NCBI GenBank assembly: GCA_964036195.1
Contig: OZ038457.1
Location: 16,829,147 to 16,893,146, forward strand
Direction of reading: 5' to 3'
Source of the DNA: Sphaerolaimus hirsutus
Taxonomy: Eukaryota; Nematoda; Chromadorea; Monhysterida; Sphaerolaimidae
Length of the DNA stretch: 64,000 nt
The first letter of the stretch is position 1. Every line of letters starts with the position of its first letter. Made by a program: the position numbers and the translations under genes. Under the pieces are notes generated by a model that searched no databases, was not told the DNA's origin, and saw nothing but the letters and a program-made list of their open reading frames with translations. Below are positions 13,007 to 25,978 of this stretch, piece by piece.

Positions 13007-13198
13007 GGGGCAATCCCAAGCCCTGTAAAGTGTAAAGTAAAGTGTCAAATGTAAAGTCAAATGCAAAGTAAAGTGTCAATCAAAACAAAAAAGAAAAAGT
13101 TTTATTACTGAAATTTGCATGACAATTGACACTTTACTTTGCATTTGACTTTACATTTAACACTTTACTTTACACTTTACAGGGCTTGGGATTGCCAC
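13007..13198. mobile_element. Family B element
   Basis: Ends GGGGCAATCCCAAGCCCTG and CAGGGCTTGGGATTGCCAC, flanked by CAG (13004-13006) and CTG (13199-13201). Confidence 0.8.
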
Positions 13199-13735
13199 CT
13201 GGTCTGAGCGAGCTGTGAAAAAAAAACTCCCCCCTCGAAATACCCCCCCCCCGTCTGGAATGATATACATAGGTGAACTTAACTGTCTGCGAAATAGATT
13301 TATCGGTTTTGGATATCATTGCAATCACGCAGACAGATGGGAAAAAATTCCAACACATGACAAAAAACAAACAAACACAAACAAACAGACACAAACAAAA
13401 ATGTGAATGGATAATGGATAACTGAAAGCTGGAAGTTCGTAAATATCAGCTAAATTCGAATAAGCCTAATCAAGCAACGCAAACGTGTATGCAAAACCTA
13501 TGTTTACCTAGTCAGAACGCAACACCGACTATACGTGACAAAGCATGATGTAAATGGAGAAAAAGCGGATGAAACGCAATCGTAGGCAACTGAAACGATA
13601 AAAAACTGACGCCTGCGCACTGAAGCATTCTCAAAGAGATGAGCATAATCTCCGGGAAAACGTTCGAATTTTGAGGCATTTTTTTAAAGACCCAAAGTTT
13701 CATTCTGGCAGCTGTGTGCGTCACTTGTGTGCAGG

Positions 13736-14142
13736 CAGCAGGGGTTTTGTAGATTTGAACCCCTGCGGCTGCGGGGGTTCAAATAGACAATAAAACGCTC
13801 ACCCGGAGTGATGGATAGCTGAAAAATTTTTCTGGGGGGTTTGCGGAGATTCGACGCATTTATAGCCTTTTTCAAGGTATAGAAGGAAAAAGGCGAGAAA
13901 AATCGCTGAAATAGGTGTATATAGGCAATAAGTCACATGGACTAGTGATTTTGAAGGTGCAAATGAGTAAAAATGTTTGAAAATTATCGATTTTGAGCGA
14001 AAATTGGGGCAACATTTCTCAAACCTTGCTAAAGATAGATAACTCAGAGCCACAGGCCTCCGGGATAGATATAAATATATGTAGCTAGAGCGTTTGGGTG
14101 GGGGGTTAACCCCAAACGACCCCCCCTCTATTAGACCCCCGG
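13736..14142. repeat. Family C element, reverse orientation
   Basis: AGATTTGAACCCCTGCGG, GGATGGATAGCTGAAAAATT, then ATAGATATAAATATATGTAG and GACCCCCGG at the far end. Confidence 0.65.
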
Positions 14143-15576
14143 TGGACAGACAATGGCAGTAGGTGGATACAATAGATCTGACCGCGGAAGAAACCCACAC
14201 AGTTAATGAACTTGAATCCCAACTGTGGAAACTGGAAGAATAACTCCAACTGAAACAAATGGTTCTATCCAACTTCATATGCATATTGCGAATGGAATTT
14301 ACAGCTGTTACGTGCGCAGTATGTAGTTTTTTAGATGAACAACGAAAAATTGGTGTCAGAAATCAACAAATCACTACGGGACACTTTTCAAAGGTTATAT
14401 AGCATATTTCGTGACATATTTTTTCATTATCACAAGATTTTTCTCCTAAACCAACTCTGAGAATAGTTTAGACTTGATCACTTGATCACTGTAGATCCAC
14501 AGAATAGCATGAAAGTGAGTCATTTCCACTTTTAGAGGAAGGAACATTCACCACCAAATACGACTTGTATAGCGTTGTCTAGACTCTCTATAACCCCATC
14601 TAGGTAAATTTAAAAAAAATAGAATTGTTTATAAAGAAATTCTTTTAAAAATAAATTCTTATGATTATTGACAAACCCAACTGACAGATCTGAGGTGCGG
14701 AAGTTAAGCCAAACAAGCTTTACATGGTTTAAATAAGCACATTGTCTAACTACATTAGTTTCTGCGGTAGATTGCCTCAAACTCGTCACAAATGAACAAG
14801 GGAGTTATTCAAGGAAAAGTGAGACACACAATAACTCGTACGGGGACACGAAAGCCTCTTAAATATTTATCTGAATTAATTGTTTTCGCCGGCAATCTAT
14901 CGCCGGCAACGTAAAATACACTTTTTGCGCGCCGCACAAGATTTTTGTGGTTTTGAGAAATGAAGCCTCGAATTTTTCCCAAGTATTTATGACTTGTCTC
15001 GTCTCAAAACCCCACAAGAGCAAAAAACTCGAAACAGAAGTGAGAATGTACAATCTCGCGAGAGATCGCCAGAAACAGAAACAGAAAGGATGGTATACTC
15101 CGGTTACTTTACACCCTGCACGCGTGGTTCCCGCTGGAAGTGCGCCAATGATGGTTAACGCGTGCGGGTTTCATAAAAAGATGACAAAAATGTTGTCGTT
15201 ATAATGTTATTCATTACTATATTCACCTCGATGAATTTTTTCATCTTTTTACGGAACTCGCATGATTTGATAATCATTGGCACGCTTCCAACACGAGACA
15301 TAAATCAGTGCTAGGGCAGAGTATCATGTACGCCGAGTATAATAACAGTAATCCATAATCACATTTCTCATCAACCAAACCCCACCCTAAAAAGTGTTAC
15401 CGAACCAGACCACGCGCGAAATAGCATACAAATTGCTTCATCATGCACAAGAAACGAGAGACACGCTGCATTGTATTATGCACATGCATTGTGACGAGTA
15501 TAAGCCAAAGGAGAGTTAATGTCCCCAGACGTAGCTGCAGCGTCAATTAACGAAGGCAACAAGCTGGGGGTGCACT

Positions 15577-15942
15577 GATACGCACTGATCTGCCCGTTAC
15601 GCACATTTGCCCGTTTTTTTCACTTGACACTTTTTAAAGTGATTTTCAGATATGAGTGAAGTGAAAGACGCTGCGCAATGACATTAGTGAACTTTTTTTA
15701 CTTCACTCATATCTGAAAATCACTTGAAAATGTGTCAAGTGAAAAACAGTGAAAAATAGCATTTTTCACTGGTTTTTTTTCACCTGACACATTTTCAACT
15801 GATTTTCAGATATGAGTGAAGTGAAAAAAGTTCACTAATGTCATTGCGCAACTTTTTTCACTTTACTCATATCTGAAAATCACTTAAAAAAGTGTCAAGT
15901 AAAAAAACGGGCAAATATGCGTAACGGGCAGATGTGCGTATC
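15577..15942. repeat. Nested palindrome (family J)
   Basis: Outer ends TGATACGCACTGATCTGCCC and GGGCAGATGTGCGTATCA. The TTTTCAGATATGAGTGAAGTG block occurs four times in alternating orientation. Confidence 0.8.
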
Positions 15943-16059
15943 AGGCCTGCCCTAACAAGCTGCCGTCGCTCCGCTGAGAAGCGAACTATGCTGAAGTAGG
16001 GTTCGGAAGGCGGGTCGCATCGAATACCTATCGATCGGTTCTCTAGTTCCGGATATCGA

Positions 16060-16525
16060 ATCAGGGATATTCTAGAATTTGACCCTACGTGGGGTTAGAT
16101 AGGCAGCAAATCGCACCTCCGGAGGGATAGATAGCTGGCAATTTTTTGGCGGGGGGGGGGGCTCGCGGGATTCAATATACCTAAGCCTTTTCCAAAGTGT
16201 AGAAAGATGGAAAGTGAGAAAAATCGCTAAAAGTAGGTGAAAAATAGCTAAAAATGGGTATACAAACACATATAGTATAAAAAGGGCTGAAAATAGGCAA
16301 TAAAACCCATGATCTAGCGATTCTGAAAGTGAAAGTCCAAAAAAGGTATGAAACTTAGTGATTATGAGTGAAAATTAGGGTAAAATTTTTCAAAAATAAC
16401 TCCAGATAGCCGCTGGGTGATTGGGGGGGGGGGTTCAGGGAATAGTAACCGAAAAATTTGCCTCCAGGATAGATAGATAGCTGGGCGGTTTGGGGGGGGC
16501 ACTTACCCCCACCCCGACCCCTCGT
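16060..16525. repeat. Family C element, reverse orientation
   Basis: AGATAGGCAGCAAATCGCAC, GGATAGATAGCTGGCAATTT and GGATAGATAGATAGCTGGGC. Confidence 0.65.
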
Positions 16526-16803
16526 TCCTACCCCATTTACTGCACAAATCGAAAATCGACATTGAAAATGGCTGAAAAAGTATCGAATATCGACACCGAC
16601 CGATAAGCCCTAGCGTCCGGAACATCGTGGCACGTATGCGGACACTCAGCAAAGCATAACGCATGGCCTAAAGTGTGGCACCCGCGGGAAATATACTGCA
16701 ATCAATCATGTCAGATCAAATGCATTGCACTGCACTTCAAGACGACGCAATACGCCAGCAACCAGGCAGCCTATTCACTCGTTTGCTTTGAAGCCACTCG
16801 CGT

Positions 16804-17345
16804 AGGGTTGGAAAAAATTGATTAAAAAATGAAAATCAGATTTTTGGAAATTGGCCAGAAGTGTGTACAGAGCGAGAATACTGACCGGGAGATAAATGTT
16901 ATCCCATGGTTCCACAGCCATTATAAGTTGTGATTTGCGCCAAAAATTTCTATTTTTATGTCAAATCAAACGTATATCACCTTCTGTCGAATACGCCCGA
17001 CTTGAAGTGAAATTAGACACAGAACAGGGCTCAAGACTTTTACGAGCAGGTTTTTACATTGAGACTGATGTTTCATTCGTCAGAAGCATGTGGAAGCTCA
17101 TTGGCTGATATTATATACTACTCTGTTTCTAACATATCACAGCATGTTTTACATGGTAGCATTCAGAAATGGAAGGTTTGTAATTAGAAAGACAACAGAA
17201 CCAATGAAAAAACCTGTGAAATAAATTGCGCTCGCGTGCAAAAACTTGCAAAATACCTGGTGAATCGCTACCAAAATTTTTACATTTGTTTTTGAAAAAA
17301 TCAGATTAACCCCTGTGATTTAAAAAATCTGTTCAAAACTCAAGT
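16804..17345. mobile_element. Diverged family F relative
   Basis: Begins TAGGGTTGGAAAAAATTG; interior shares CATGTGGAAGCTCATTGGCTGATATTATATACTA-type blocks (short shared pieces) with other copies; right end eroded near AAAATCTGTTC. Confidence 0.6.
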
Positions 17346-17479
17346 ACCATCCCAAGACTTTACCAAGACTATGGCAACAGAATCGGGCAAAGAAAAGCCA
17401 TGTAAACACATTGTCGCATTAGTTCGTGTAAGCACGTAAGCATACTACCAGTCCCGACAGACAGCCCAATCCTAAATTT

Positions 17480-18355
17480 CCAGAGTTGGAAAAACGTATT
17501 TACGTTTACCCGAAATACCCGGTTATTCGGGTATTTATACTTACGTTTACGTTTACGTTTTCCAAAAATACCATTACGCTTTGTTACGTTTTCCTGACCA
17601 AAATACCCGGGTACTAGGGAAAACGTAAAAACCTTGTGATCGTTCACACGTGCACATGTTCAAATGGGCTGCACCACCTGCAGCCAACAATATTCTTATG
17701 TTTTTGCATAAATGTAACATGTATACATACAAACAAAAAAGCGGTACATGAAAAAGTGACTGCACACTTGCACATACACATGGAATACTGGGTACATATT
17801 CATAACTGTGTTCAAATGCTGAACACAGAAACATTTTTGTTTATTTGTGGAGCCTTGTGTTAATAAATTTTTTGTGATGAATTTCCGACAACGCCACTTG
17901 CAACAACTGTGAGTAGCACACATTTTGAAACTGGCAGGGCGAGTGCAACCTCTCGTGCCAGCCAATCCCAGACTCTGTAGGATGCCCTGTAAAATGTTAA
18001 ATTTCATGCAAATGTCAAAACTCATGTAAAATGCCCAGCAAAATGGCAAAGATTTGCCACCTGCCAGAGCATTTTGCATGACTTTAGACACTTTGCATGA
18101 CATTTGACATTTTACAGGGCATTTTATATAGTCTGGGAGTGACGTCAGTCATGACGTGTGAAAATAATGGTATTTTCCAAAGCACAATGGCAAATACTGT
18201 GTGTAAAAAAAATTTTTACGTTTACGTTTTATTTTACGTATTCCTTGGTATTTTAAAAATACCTTACGTTTTAGTATTGATACTTTTGATTTGAAAAAAG
18301 TATTTACGTTTACGTTTACGTTTTCCAAAAATACCAGTATTTGCACAACTCTGTA
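17480..18355. repeat. Family O element split by a family B copy
   Basis: Ends CAGAGTTGGAAAAACGTATT and ACCAGTATTTGCACAACTCTG; TTTACGTTTACG repeats near both ends; family B at 17955-18141. Confidence 0.65.
17955..18141. mobile_element. Diverged family B element inside a family O element
   Basis: Left GTGCCAGCCAATCCCAGACT, right TATAGTCTGGGAGTGACG; interior CCTGTAAAATG repeated in both orientations. It splits the family O element 17480-18355. Confidence 0.65.
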
Positions 18356-18587
18356 AATTTCATACATTTTTAGTTTTTCACCTTCAAATCACTACCGCGA
18401 TTGTTCAGACATCAAAATCACCATCGTTCATCTGAATTATTGCGAATTTTCAACCACTTTTGTCTGTATAATTGCTTATATACTTATTCTGAGTAAATTT
18501 TTTCGCCTATTTTTTCTCTTTACATCCTGAAAAGGCCTATAAATTGTACCCATAAACCCAACCCACAAATTTTCCTCGAAAAAGTAT

Positions 18588-18872
18588 ATCCGTATATCCT
18601 CGGATAAGACCTCAGGGGAGTTATTTTTTCGGTGGTTGAGGGAGGAGTTATTAAAGGAGGATGAGTTTTTCAATAGGGGTATTTTTTCCTCAGAATCACA
18701 TTATGTATCTGTTGTCGTTTATAATTAACCCAGCATCTTTTCCACCTAACAGAGGGTGAGTAATTCAAGCGTGGGGAGTTTCTCAAGGGGTTTTTTTTCC
18801 TCACTCATCCAACAGGGGGGTTATTCAAGGGAGGGATTTATTCAAGGGGGTCTTATTAGAGGATATACGGTA
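18588..18872. repeat. Family A element, ATATACGG subtype
   Basis: Left CCGTATATCCTCGGATAAGA, right GTCTTATTAGAGGATATACG. Confidence 0.75.
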
Positions 18873-19778
18873 TGTAATGAAACGGTGCAATAAAGCGCGC
18901 ACGTCATCCTTAACGCCCATCGCACCGCCTCAAACGGATTATGAAACATGAGCACCAACATCAGCACCAGCAACCAATTGAACCATCCAATAACATTATG
19001 CAGATCTGTTGTCACATCAAAAATTCAGACTGAATAAAATTAACTGTGAACTTGAAAAATTCCATGCATTGAAATTGTAATTGAAGACTTAAGTATTTGT
19101 ATCTAAGTGAAACAAAATTGTAAGCGAGAAGGCCATTGAGTGAATAAACAACATTGTATACTTGTTGTAAATAGTGAGCATAAATTCACAGTGGGCGCAG
19201 GACAGACAGACTAGCGATTCTCGACGACAAGGGAAAGTCATACAAGAAGTACTTAAGTTTTATGGCACTTAGATTCCTTCATGCACATCGTTTCGCATTC
19301 ATGATGCAAATGATGTATGACAATACGTTTCACTACTCGATGACGTAAAAAATGTGTATTGAAAAACTAGAGCAGCGATGTGTGCGTGGATCTACGTAAA
19401 TGCGTACACAGTAGAATGAAAGTAAACTAGTTTACGAATTAATTAACGCATTTAAATACAGATAACAGTCGCCTGTAGTCTTATTCTGACGCGCAAAAAT
19501 GCATTCAAACAAAATAACTACAAATAAAAAAATAATAAGAAACTTAGTTGCCAGCATGAAACAACTGACCAGGGCCACTGAACACAAGACACATATCAAA
19601 TTTCAAACATCCTCGTTTGCTCCCTGTCAGCCGTGGCTAAGTGCATGGAATCTGAGAAACGCAGTAGACCGCATATCATTTCTGGGAAAAACGAAGTATG
19701 CATGTGAAAGGAGTAAAAAGCGTAGACTACATTCTGAAGGCAAACATTACAGAGAGCTTGATCGGTAAGAAACTGATC

Positions 19779-20082
19779 TACCGTATATGCTCGAAAAATG
19801 CCAGGGTAGTTATTTTGTCAGAAGTTTGGGAAGGAGAGTTATTCGAGAGGGGGGGTTTTTGATGATGATTATATTGATGAATCAGCCTACATTAGTTTCA
19901 TAAACCGTTTTTCCACAACGTAAAACGTTTTTCACGCGAATGTCTTCCCCACCCGTCACATAGGGGGGGGGGGGTTATTCGAGGGGGGTATTTTTTCCTC
20001 ACCCAGCCTACAGGGGCTATTCGAGGGGTAATTATTCGAGGGAAGGTTATTCGAGGGGAGACTTATTCGAGGATATACGGTA
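19779..20082. repeat. Family A element, ATATACGG subtype
   Basis: Left TACCGTATATGCTCGAAAAA, right CTTATTCGAGGATATACGGT. It is flanked by two imperfect direct copies of a 40-bp sequence (19740-19779 and 20085-20124). Confidence 0.75.
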
Positions 20083-20536
20083 GAAACATTACAGAAAGTC
20101 TGATCGAAAGGAAATTGATCTAGAATATATTTATATCATTATGACGGCTAGGAACTTTGTATAGATCAGATTCAGATTCAACATGTACGCGTGTCTCGAG
20201 ATGTAAGTTTTTGACCACGAAAGTCGCACAAACATTCCCAGATAACGCCACGCAAATAGCATTGAAAAAAACGACCTTTTTTCAGAAAATATAATAAAAT
20301 ATTATCTCAGAAAATCTCTCAAGAAAAAAATATAATTAAATATCTTGGGTCATTTTCGAAAATATAATTAAATCTCTGAGAAAATCTCTTGCAGTTCCAA
20401 AAAAAATCTCATAAAATCTCTCAACTTTAAGTATGATTTTATCGATTTTTCAAGATGTTTGAACCATTGAGAGTAGATAGTAAGCACACTATGCGTTGTT
20501 TAACTTTTTCATTTACAATTTCATATGATAACAGCA

Positions 20537-20803
20537 CACCGTATTTCCTCGAATTACCCCCCGGGGGTTTATTTTTTCAGAGTGACAATTTTGAGAGAAA
20601 AACGTGAAAAATGCAACAATAACCACCATTTTTTAAGTTTTTACAGCCTTTTATAAGGATGTAGATGGTATAAACGATGTTCTAACGTAACACAGTAAGT
20701 GTTTTGAACGTCTGTTATGCATTTCCCGGACCACAAATTCATAGTGCCCATTTTGAGGGGGGTATTTCGAGGGGGGGGGGGGGGTATTTCGAGGAAATAC
20801 GTA
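20537..20803. repeat. Family A element, TCGAAATAC subtype
   Basis: Left CACCGTATTTCCTCGAATTA, right GGTATTTCGAGGAAATACGT. Confidence 0.75.
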
Positions 20804-21048
20804 TTATCTACTGATGGCACACTTTGTACTACCAGGTATTTATTTAGTATCTTAATAATGAACAAAAATATGGTTTAGGACTTTAGGCACAGTTTTCCTC
20901 ATAGTAGAATACATTACTTTCACGTGTGATGATCACCACAGAATTTATCAGATGACGTTTTCACCAAAATTTGGTAACAATATTTCCAAAGCATGCTGTC
21001 AACTCGTGAGCTGTTAAAACGGCTAGAACCCAGTGCAGGGGTTCAGTA

Positions 21049-21755
21049 TGGTTCAGGGGTTAAAACATATTTACGTTTACTCAAAATACATATACTTGAG
21101 TACTAAGTAAATACATCGAAAATATTCTCTGAAGAAGTAACAGTAAACTCGGCGGACTTTTTGGAAGTCATTGTTCTACGGGATTTTTGTACGAGTGTTA
21201 ATACTTAAACTTGGCACACATCCAAGTTGCTTGCATTTCATGCAAACAAGTTTAGAGACACACGATTTCTGTTCGCGTCACCGTTCGCGTTCGCGTTCAA
21301 ATTGATTTAAGCGACCGCAAATGGCGACCCACGTACTAGTTGAAACTTGTGTGGACTTGATCCCATTCCGCGGCCGTTTTCGGTGGCGCAAACAGAAATC
21401 GTGTGTCTTTAATCTTTTTGGTATCCAACGCAAGGAATTTGGACGTGTGCCAAATTCATGCATACGTACTTTTTTGGAGGAATTTGTCGGGGCTGCGACG
21501 ATAAGATCAGACTTAAGGCCTTACAATCCGACTCTCTATAACGATATGCCTATCAAATTCATATCGTTGTCATATAAAAGTCGGATTGAAAAAAATGAAC
21601 TTGAATGGACACATTCCATTCGGTTCACGATACGAATTTAAAAACATACGTCATTGGTAACCAAGGGCCGGATCACTGATTCGTTTCATGTCCGCCGAGT
21701 TTACTCTCTTTTATGTATACTTCTTGAAAGTACTTGAGTACAGAAAATGTTTTTC
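21049..21755. repeat. Family O-like element
   Basis: GGGTTAAAACATATTTACG at the left and TATACTTCTTGAAAGTACTT at the right. The middle (21270-21660) is unique GC-richer DNA with an open frame of no known type. Confidence 0.45.
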
Positions 21756-22796
21756 AGATAACTTTTTTATCAGCTCTTTCATGCCATAGAACAGAAAAAG
21801 GGGAAGAAAAATTACAAATAGCGGGAAAATAGCCAAAAATGGTTTTATAAGCAAATATATAGTTTGAAATAGATGAAAATTGGTAAAAAGCACATGAACT
21901 AGTGAATTTGAAGGTGAAAATGGGCAAATATAGAGATATTTTCTTGAAAGATTTTCTCAATCAGGAGAAAATATAATTAAATCTCTCTTGAAAATCATGG
22001 AAAAAATATATTTTATCTTATATTTTCTGAGATTTTTTATATATAAATCTCCCAGATTTTTTCAATGCTACACGCAAACGCTACATGGCGTCAGCCAAGC
22101 AGAAACATGGCGCCACAAAACGAAATAAACAATAGCCAAATCTGGACGTTCCTAGCGCCAAATGGACTTTTTGCAAAATGGCGCCAACGGTGACACGAGA
22201 TCATCTTGACAACGCAAAACCGAGCAAAGATAAATGGGGCAGGGACAATCGCAAAAAGCCAAGGCACTTAAGAAAAGTCTGCGCTACATAAGCACACACA
22301 GGCGGCAAAAACACGAACATGTGACAGCAGACGCAGAGAAGTTTAGCAAACGCAAAAAGCACGTAAAACACACCGTTACTAGTCCAGCGACAACGCTGAT
22401 ATCTGCAACGGCCAGCTAACGATGCCCACACATCCCAAAATCCCACGGGAATGAGCTAGCCAATGGAAAAGCCGCAATTTAGCCGCATACAGAGATGAAC
22501 TATTTCTGGCATACAATGAACCGCGTGTTACAGTTGACTCGGTACCGCCTGAAAAAAATAATTTAAGGTGAATCTATAAAAAAGACAGAAAGTTCTGAGA
22601 TGCAGAAAGATCCAGGAAATTGACACGCGACAACTATCAATCAAACGTCAGCAAAAGTATTTCCCGCATCGGCGGAGTGGGTTACATCAACAACACAACA
22701 CTTTCGAACACACGTGCACGTTTCACAAGACACAAATAGGTAAGTACAACAAAGATAAAGAGATTGTGCCTAGAAATTGTGAGGCAGGGAAATTAC

Positions 22797-23592
22797 CGTA
22801 TTTGCTCGAAAAATTCACCTGAGGGAATTATTTTTTTCGTCACTTGTTTGAGGGGGCTATTCAAGAGGGGGGTTTTCAAGGGGGATGATTATTTCTGCAA
22901 AATTTCCAAGCAAGTTTCTACATATTAACCCATTTTACAAGATCAAAGTTTTTATAGTACTGAACTTTTTTTATAAAGTACCCGTACTGGTAAATACTTT
23001 GTTTTTACCCAGTACTTGGGTGAAATTGCGTAAAAGTATTTTTCAAGTAAATATTGTTGAGTAAATCAAGTATTTTTGTCACGAGCACAAAATCGATTCT
23101 TTTTTAGGGTACATGATTGCTTCAGGTAAGTGACACTAAATAGGTTTAGAGTATAGATGCCCGCATTCTGGTAAGTGACAAAGAATGCAGGCATCTATAC
23201 TCTAAACGTATTTAAGAACAAATAACATGTGAAAATATTTATTAATGCAGGCATATTTACAGTAAGTTCATGCTCAATTTTTGCTTTTTGCATGCGTATT
23301 TGAATTTTCTAAAATACTCAGTACCCAGTACTGATTAGAAAGCACACATACAGAAGGGTACAGGTACAAATAGAGTATTGCACCCATGAGTATTTACCCA
23401 GTACACAGTTTTACACACACTTTAGAGTAAAAGTAAATACCCACTGTCAACTCTGTGCAAGTAATGCTTTTTTAACAGCATTACATGTCATTTTTGTTCA
23501 TAGTGTACACAAAAATTTCATATGACCAAAGGAGAATTATTCAAGAGAGGGCATTATTTAAGGGGGGGAAATATTCAAGACAGTATTTGTTA
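22797..23592. repeat. Family A element with an inserted family O segment
   Basis: Left TACCGTATTTGCTCGAAAAA, right GGGAAATATTCAAGACAGTA. About 22940-23460 is foreign, with GTACT-rich family O sequence (AGTACCCGTACTGG). Confidence 0.65.
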
Positions 23593-23610
23593 ACAGAACA
23601 TGGCCTTGGC

Positions 23611-24206
23611 TAGGGTTGGAAAAAATCATTTTTATAAACGCCTTGATGTAAAAAAAATCAATTAAAAAAATTGATTTTTTAAAATTAATATCAGATTTTT
23701 CAAAATTGTCCAAAATGGGGGTACAAAGAAAAAATGTGTAAATATGTAAAGTGTCAGACAATGTATTGTTATGTCTATTGTAATCATATTATGACTGTGG
23801 AGTCATGGAATAGCATTATAAGCATGATTTCTTTCAAAAATAACCATTTTTATGTCACTTATTAGTATAGTGCCTTTTGTTGAACATTCGTGATTTCAAG
23901 TGAAGTTCAGCATGGAATAGTGCTTGAATAAGGTTGTAAAGAAGGCTAATACATTGACAGTGATGTTACACACTGTAGAAGTATGTGGGAGCATGAATAA
24001 ATGAAGGCTTTTACCTTCAAAATGTCACAAGACACATGAAAACACAACCAATGGTAATATGCATGAGAAGTTTTTTTTGGTAGACTTGCACTAGGTATTT
24101 TGCATTTTGATTTAAAAAAATTAAAATCAGTTTCCACCCTGTGATTTTTTAAAAAATCAGATTTTTCTAAAAAATCAGTTGAACAAAATCAAGTGCCAAC
24201 TCTAGC
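23611..24206. mobile_element. Diverged family F relative
   Basis: Begins CTAGGGTTGGAAAAAATC and ends AAGTGCCAACTCTAG. Interior has the conserved AGTGATGTTACACACTGTAG and ACCAATGGTAATATGCATG blocks. Confidence 0.65.
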
Positions 24207-24292
24207 TTTGGCGCATCATGCAAAATCAATGTCACACAAATTTCTCAAATGTCATGTAAGGTGTCTCCTGATCATTTATCTCTACTGCAATG

Positions 24293-25313
24293 CAGAGTTG
24301 TTATACGTATATTTTTGATAAAGTTCAGTATTTGTATGTAAAATACTTTATTTTTACTCACCCTGAATACAGAAAATGTAAAATACTTTTTTATGTGTGT
24401 AAATTACTTTTATAATACTTTTTTCCAGGAAAATATAAAATCGAGTACTTTTTCAATGGAAAATGTAAAAGCAAGTTCATAGAATATGGGAAAATGTAAA
24501 TCGTAAACGTGGGTACTTCTTAGTGAAAAATGCAAAAGCTATAACTTTTACATGTTAGATGGATTTTTACACTGGAGGACATAAAGCCGAGATTAGAGCT
24601 CAGTGTGATTTTGACATAAAATGACGATGTAAAATGATGTCAGAAAATAAATTACATTAGTGTGGATCATGCTACGGGTCTACAATTTTCCAAGGATAAC
24701 ATATGAATCCATACCATAATCGTGTCCAATACAGAGTGTTGTCAGCCACAGCTAGAGTGAATTGAAAAATTCAATTTTTATCATTTCACGTCATCATTTT
24801 ACGTCAGGGAACTAATTTTACATTTCCCATTTGTTGTTCCCTTGTTCAAATTTGTTCCCTGACGTAAAATGATAAAAATTGAATTTTTCAATTCGCTCTA
24901 GCTGTGTCTGACAACAATCTGTATTGGACACGATTTAGGTATGGATTCATATATTTTCCTTAGAAAATTGTAGACCGTAGCATGATGCACACTCATGTAA
25001 TTTATTTTACGACATCATTTCACGTCGTCATTTTACATCAAAATCATGCTGAGCTCTAATCTCCACTTCATAGATGTCATTTTTCAATGACTATTTGGTA
25101 TATTATAGGAAAATGATTTGATTTCTTCAAGATTTCATCATTTTAGATTTCAACAGAAAATTGCCATTTGAAATTTCGTAAACACATTTTCTGTACACCT
25201 GTACTTCTCAAAAGTATGCGTACAGATGAGTACGGATACTTCTTCAGATGTATATGTATATGTGTTTACAATGTATTTTTCGAGTAATTGTAAATACATT
25301 TTAACAACTGTGC
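24293..25313. repeat. Family O element carrying the nested palindrome
   Basis: Ends CAGAGTTGTTATACGTATAT and ATACATTTTAACAACTGTG; rich in AAATGTAAAATACTTT repeats. Confidence 0.65.
24593..25069. repeat. Family H-like palindrome nested in a family O element
   Basis: Left AAAGCCGAGATTAGAGCTCA, right GAGCTCTAATCTCCACTT. Arms contain ACGTAAAATGATAAAAATTG and its complement around a central TTGTTCCCTTGTTC. Confidence 0.85.
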
Positions 25314-25498
25314 TCCGGTGGACATGACATTTGACAAATTTGTCCAACATTTTACAGTTACAGCCCATTGACAACATCACAAAACCAAGTTTTACCTTTG
25401 TAAAAATTGATATTCATTTATTTATAAGAATATCCTAATATATAAGAACTGTAAAAAATCTTTAGAGATTAATAAAACCATCTTTTCGTCATTAAGAC

Positions 25499-25978
25499 TA
25501 GAGTTGAAATGGGACCACGGTCCCGGTATGTAGATGGTTCAGCAAAATTCCGGGACAGAGGTTGTACCAGTCCCGGTCCAGACACCCCAGTCCCGGTACC
25601 GATAAAAATAAGCCAGTCCTGGTCCCGGTACGATGCCCCAGTCTCGGTCCAGGAATTTTATGGTATTTTAGTACCAAGAAGGAATGAAAAAACGTTGTTT
25701 TTCAGTGACCACCGGGTATGAATAAACAACGTTTTTTTCCATAAAATTGTCTTCTCAAAGGCCTTATTAGGCTTATTACTATTTACAAGGTAGTTCTGCT
25801 CCTGATACCTCAGTCCCAGTCACAGTAGATGGTTCGGCGAAATTCGGGGACTGAGGTGGTACCGGTCCCGATAAACAATATACCAGTTCCGGTCCCAGTA
25901 CGATCCCCCAGTCCCAATAAGATAAATTTCTGGTCCCGGTCCAGTCCCGAAACTGAAAGTGGTCCCGTTTGAACCCTA
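25499..25978. mobile_element. Family E element (hAT-like)
   Basis: Ends TAGAGTTGAAATGGGACC and GGTCCCGTTTGAACCCTA; exact 8-bp duplication ATTAAGAC. The interior is repeats of GGTCCCGGT type. Confidence 0.85.

Noticed and set aside
19499..19768. 89-codon plus-strand frame
   Set aside because: No family motif, no exon-like GC content and no consistent splice neighbours.
21321..21641. 106-codon plus-strand frame
   Set aside because: Sequence is not recognisable and it lies inside a repeat-bounded segment; coding status cannot be supported.
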